Assembly (NCBI GenBank): GCA_028285345.1
Contig: JANQPT010000014.1
Coordinates: 558,001 to 622,000 of the forward strand
Direction: 5' to 3'
Source of the DNA: Planctomycetales bacterium
GTDB lineage: Bacteria; Planctomycetota; Planctomycetia; Planctomycetales; Planctomycetaceae
Length of the DNA stretch: 64,000 nt
The stretch's first letter is position 1; each line of letters opens with the position of its first letter. Below the pieces are notes generated by a model, which was not told the DNA's origin, ran no database searches, and saw only the letters and a list, made by a program, of their open reading frames with translations. Both the position numbers and the translations under genes were made by a program. Below, one piece after another: positions 60,983 through 64,000 of this stretch.

Positions 60983-62349
60983 CGCCTTCCACATCACCGG
61001 AACCGCAGAGCCGCCGGACGCTGGGAGTCGTTACCGCGACGTTGTTGGTCGTGGCAAGCATGATCGGTTCGGGGATTTTTACCACGACCGGATTTCAGGT
61101 GAGCGACGTGCCGTCGTTGCCGGCGATTCTGATCGCCTGGCTGATCGGAGGTGCGGTGGCGTTTTGCGGAGCGGCCGCCTATGCGGAGCTATCGGCGGCA
61201 CTGCCCCGCAACGGCGGCGAGTACCAAATTCTTACCGAGCTGTTTCATCCGGCGCTCGGCTTTCTCTCAGCGTGCGTCTCGCTTGTCGTCGGCTTCTGTG
61301 CCCCGATTGCAGTGACCGCGTTGGTGTTCAGCAACTACTTGCGAACCGTCATTCCGGATGTCTATCGCAGCGGTGAAACGCTCTTGCCGCCGGGCGGTGT
61401 GCAGTCCACCGTAGCGGTCGGTTTAGTGGTGGTGCTGACGATGGTTCACCTGTTGCGCGTGGAACACGGCAGCCGGTTTCAGAATTTGTTCACGATCCTC
61501 AAGGTCTCCATGTTGGCCGCGCTGATCATCGGCGGCTTGGCCCGTGGCGATCTGACGCGAATCACCGGTGATACACGGCCGATCGCCGCCGCCATGCTGA
61601 CCCCAGCATTTGCAATCGGCTTGATTTACATTTCCTACAGTTACACCGGCTGGAATGCGGCGGCTTATGTCGCGGGCGAGATTCAAAACCCGGGTCGGAA
61701 TCTGCCGATCGCCCTGTGCGCGGGCACACTGCTGGTGACATTGCTCTACTTGGGCCTGAACGTCATGTTTCTGGCGGCGGTGCCACGTGAAGAACTGGCG
61801 GGGGTGGAGACGGTCGCCCACGCCGCGATCGAGGGGCTCTACGGCCGTTCCGCAGGACAGTTGGTTTCACTGCTGATCGTGCTGGGCTTGGTGTCGATGG
61901 CCGGCGCGCTGATTATGACCGGGGCACGTGTCTATGAGACGGTCGGTCAAGATTATTTGCGGCTACGCTGGCTGGCCGCGCGGCGGAGTGGAAGCGGACC
62001 GTGGGCGGCATTGTTATTGCAATCAATCGTCGCCGTGCTGTTGATTGTGATTGGGAACGTACAGAGCCTGATTGAATACGCGGGATTCATGTTGTCACTC
62101 TTCTCTGGCCTGACGGTGTGCGGTGTGTTTCTGTTACGTCGACGAACACTGCAAACTGCAGCGGCATTTCGCATGCCGGGACACCCATTGACGTCGCTGG
62201 TATTCGTCGGCCTAATGGCCTGGATTATCGGCGTGACGATGTGGCAACGTCCGCAGACGGCGTTGGCCGGTCTGGGAACGCTCATCGGCGGCGGTGTGCT
62301 GTATCTTTGCGTGGGACGTCGCGAGACTGCGAACGACGAGAGCGGCTGA
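60979..62349 (+). CDS. Amino-acid permease (APC superfamily)
   Basis: This 456-residue transporter has about 12 membrane segments. The first holds the APC signature VVASMIGSGIFTTTGFQV (unwound GSGIF substrate site), then AFCGAAAYAELSAALPRNGG and GEYQILTELFHPALGF, and later YTGWNAAAYVAGEIQNPGRN. It is predicted to import an amino acid or related amine with H+; the substrate is not determined. The start is GTG 60979, overlapping the upstream stop as GTGA, so expression is coupled to the membrane protein before it. A glycosyltransferase gene follows after 52 bases on the same strand. Confidence 0.88.
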   Translation: MTPSTSPEPQSRRTLGVVTATLLVVASMIGSGIFTTTGFQVSDVPSLPAILIAWLIGGAVAFCGAAAYAELSAALPRNGGEYQILTELFHPALGFLSACVSLVVGFCAPIAVTALVFSNYLRTVIPDVYRSGETLLPPGGVQSTVAVGLVVVLTMVHLLRVEHGSRFQNLFTILKVSMLAALIIGGLARGDLTRITGDTRPIAAAMLTPAFAIGLIYISYSYTGWNAAAYVAGEIQNPGRNLPIALCAGTLLVTLLYLGLNVMFLAAVPREELAGVETVAHAAIEGLYGRSAGQLVSLLIVLGLVSMAGALIMTGARVYETVGQDYLRLRWLAARRSGSGPWAALLLQSIVAVLLIVIGNVQSLIEYAGFMLSLFSGLTVCGVFLLRRRTLQTAAAFRMPGHPLTSLVFVGLMAWIIGVTMWQRPQTALAGLGTLIGGGVLYLCVGRRETANDESG

Positions 62350-62401
62350 TCCCACGAACTTCGCCGCCAGTGACCGGAGAGACTGAGTTAACAAAAAAAC
62401 C

Positions 62402-63547
62402 ATGTCGCGTCAGCGCGTTGCGATTCTCTGCGAATATCCCACCCTCAACGGCGGCGAGCGGTCGATGCTGTCGGTGTTGGATGCGATCGACGATCCGGCG
62501 CTTGAGTTCGTCGTGATGGGACCCCAAAAGGGCGCTCTGGCGGAGGCGGTCGAGCATCGCGGGATCGAATACGAATCGATTCAATTCCAGGATGCTGCGG
62601 GGCGGCGAATCGAGCGCGACCAAATGATCACACAGGTCATCTCCGCTGTCCGTCGCTGCGGAGCGGACTTGCTGCACGGCAATAGCCTCGCGATGGGCCG
62701 GCTCACCGGCGCAATCGCATCTCAGATCTCGATCCACTGCACGTCACATTTGAGAGATATTGTCCGACTTTCACAGGCTGCCGTTCGCGATCTGAATCAA
62801 AATCAACATTTGGTCGCCGTTTCGCGGGCGACTCGAGATTTCCACGTTGCGCAGGGAGTTTCCGCCGAGCGGACTGTTGTGGTTCACAATGGCGTTGATC
62901 TTGATCAGTTTCGTCCGCGTGTGCCGGATGGGAGGATCAAAGCGGAGTTGCAGCTCGACGCGGCGTCAAAACTGATCGCCACCATCGGGCAGATTGGCCT
63001 CCGGAAAGGACAAGACGTCTTGGCGGCCGCGGCTCGGCAAGTGATCGCGGGGTTTCCCGACGCGCACTTTGTGCTGATCGGCGAACGAAACTCCCGCAAG
63101 CAGGAAAATGTGGAATTCGAACGGGCACTCGTCGAGCAGTTTCCGGCGGGGCGACTGCATTGTTTGGGTTATCGCGACGACATTCCGCGCTTGCTGCCGG
63201 AGTTCGATCTGCTGGTGCACCCCGCCCGGCAGGAACCGTTTGGACGCGTGCTGCTGGAAGCGGCTGCCTGCGGGATCCCGATCGTGGCAACCGACGTCGG
63301 CGGGACTTCCGAAATGCTCACCAACGGAGAATCGGCGCTGCTGGTCCCGCCGGATGATCCGGAACGAATGGCGGCGGCCATTGAGGTCCTGTTGCATGAC
63401 GACGAGCAACGTCGTCTGTTGGCGTCAGCGGCCCGCTCACGAATTGAGGCCGATTTCTCGATCGGCCGCGCCGCCGAGGCACATCGTCAACTTTGGTCAA
63501 GCGCGGCCGGCGGAAGCTCGACTTCCGTCAGCGGAGAATTCCGCTAA
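62402..63547 (+). CDS. Family 4 glycosyltransferase
   Basis: This 381-residue GT-B fold enzyme has an N-terminal acceptor domain with YPTLNGGERSML, and a C-terminal GT4 (Glycos_transf_1) domain with VVVHNGVDLDQFRP, ATIGQIGLRKGQDVL and the donor-binding EPFGRVLLEAAACGIPIVAT, including the EX7E pair. It transfers a sugar from a nucleotide donor to an unknown acceptor, likely in surface polysaccharide or lipid glycan synthesis. Start ATG 62402. It is 52 bases downstream of the permease, so probably in the same transcript, although no functional link is evident. Confidence 0.9.
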   Translation: MSRQRVAILCEYPTLNGGERSMLSVLDAIDDPALEFVVMGPQKGALAEAVEHRGIEYESIQFQDAAGRRIERDQMITQVISAVRRCGADLLHGNSLAMGRLTGAIASQISIHCTSHLRDIVRLSQAAVRDLNQNQHLVAVSRATRDFHVAQGVSAERTVVVHNGVDLDQFRPRVPDGRIKAELQLDAASKLIATIGQIGLRKGQDVLAAAARQVIAGFPDAHFVLIGERNSRKQENVEFERALVEQFPAGRLHCLGYRDDIPRLLPEFDLLVHPARQEPFGRVLLEAAACGIPIVATDVGGTSEMLTNGESALLVPPDDPERMAAAIEVLLHDDEQRRLLASAARSRIEADFSIGRAAEAHRQLWSSAAGGSSTSVSGEFR

Positions 63548-63624
63548 GATACGCTGCGCCACCGAAACGTAGGCCGCGGATTGGCCCGGTGCGATCCAGA
63601 AAATGCGAGACAGGGAGGTGACGG

Positions 63625-63894
63625 ATGGAAACCTCGGAATCTTGGCGGATGCTGTTTGAAAATTGGCCCGACTCAATTTCCCGCAAAGGGTTGTTGGTCA
63701 CGACATTTCAGGAAACGATTCCCTTTGTGGACTTTATGATATCGGGCGGAATCGTGTTGTTCGAACGCGACAAGCCGGACAGCGTCGGCGGCCGTAAGGT
63801 GATGTTACCATACGAATCGATCAGCGCAATTAAGATTACGGAGATCATCGACCTGCCCCGCTTCCAAGTGATGGGATTTCAGCCGCCGTTCTAG
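63625..63894 (+). CDS. Small conserved-looking protein, unknown function
   Basis: This encodes an 89-residue soluble protein. The middle (FVDFMISGGIVLFERDKPDS, then LPYESISAIKITEIIDLPRF) resembles a small beta-barrel with alternating hydrophobic strands. I recall similar short proteins in planctomycete genomes but no function. A strong GGGAGG site precedes ATG 63625 by seven bases. It follows the glycosyltransferase by 77 bases on the same strand. The remaining 106 bases of the window show no gene. Confidence 0.7.
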   Translation: METSESWRMLFENWPDSISRKGLLVTTFQETIPFVDFMISGGIVLFERDKPDSVGGRKVMLPYESISAIKITEIIDLPRFQVMGFQPPF

Positions 63895-64000
63895 CCGGCG
63901 GTACTGTCACGCATCAACTCCTGCCGCTGGACTTGCGACGGCAGGCTGCAGTTGCAGGCTTTCAGTGCAGTCGCTGTTCAATCCGCCGACTGCCCAAGCA

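Overview
The window reads as chromosomal DNA of a planctomycete, probably order Planctomycetales. The evidence is a DUF1549/DUF1553 gene (CxxCH motif) next to a Tat-exported DUF1501 gene, a small protein with the planctomycete 'LEPR-xLL'-like N-terminus, the 74-residue small basic protein shared by Planctomycetes, Verrucomicrobia and Chlamydiae, a sigma factor paired with a Ser/Thr kinase that has a zinc-ribbon start and several membrane segments, and many large envelope proteins known mainly from this phylum. The DNA is GC-rich. I see no rRNA, tRNA, CRISPR array, transposase or prophage gene.

Layout. 0-6 kb: a halogenase-like flavoprotein, a secreted helical-repeat protein, a GNA1-like acetyltransferase and an orphan Wzz/GumC-like chain-length protein. 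6-11 kb: a YpsA-like nucleotide-binding protein, EttA, then a repeat-rich accessory patch (8.5-11 kb) with interspersed palindromes, two copies of a MITE-like element, a decayed ParD antitoxin and small membrane or lipoproteins. 11-18 kb: a 1130-residue zinc-ribbon/beta-propeller membrane protein, two unknown membrane proteins, and a Ser/Thr kinase whose best start is a CTG codon behind a perfect Shine-Dalgarno sequence. 18-29.4 kb, all on the minus strand: GH3-family adenylating enzyme, small basic protein, thioredoxin-trypsin fusion, a 32-residue basic protein with an intrinsic terminator, an RND/MMPL exporter, IspH and GlmS. 29.5-36 kb: HemW, a HEAT-repeat protein, and the DUF1549/DUF1553 and DUF1501 pair with a DUF6985-like gene between them.

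36-50 kb is the most unusual part. A ParA-type ATPase is followed by two giant envelope proteins of 1128 and 2756 residues. Together they carry three diverged copies of one exported module. The larger one is a fusion of two such proteins, with the signal peptide of the second still recognisable inside the reading frame. A small lipoprotein follows. I know of no description of this arrangement.

50-56.8 kb is a housekeeping cluster: ribosome hibernation factor, PTS EIIA(Ntr), HPr and enzyme I with no sugar permease (a regulatory PTS), then RNase E/G with a long leader, and rplU without rpmA. 56.8-64 kb holds a Ser/Thr kinase with its sigma factor, a membrane protein translationally coupled to an amino-acid permease, a family 4 glycosyltransferase and a small conserved-looking protein.

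Starts were chosen by Shine-Dalgarno match, signal peptides and family alignment from memory. No database search was possible, so family names are from recognition only.
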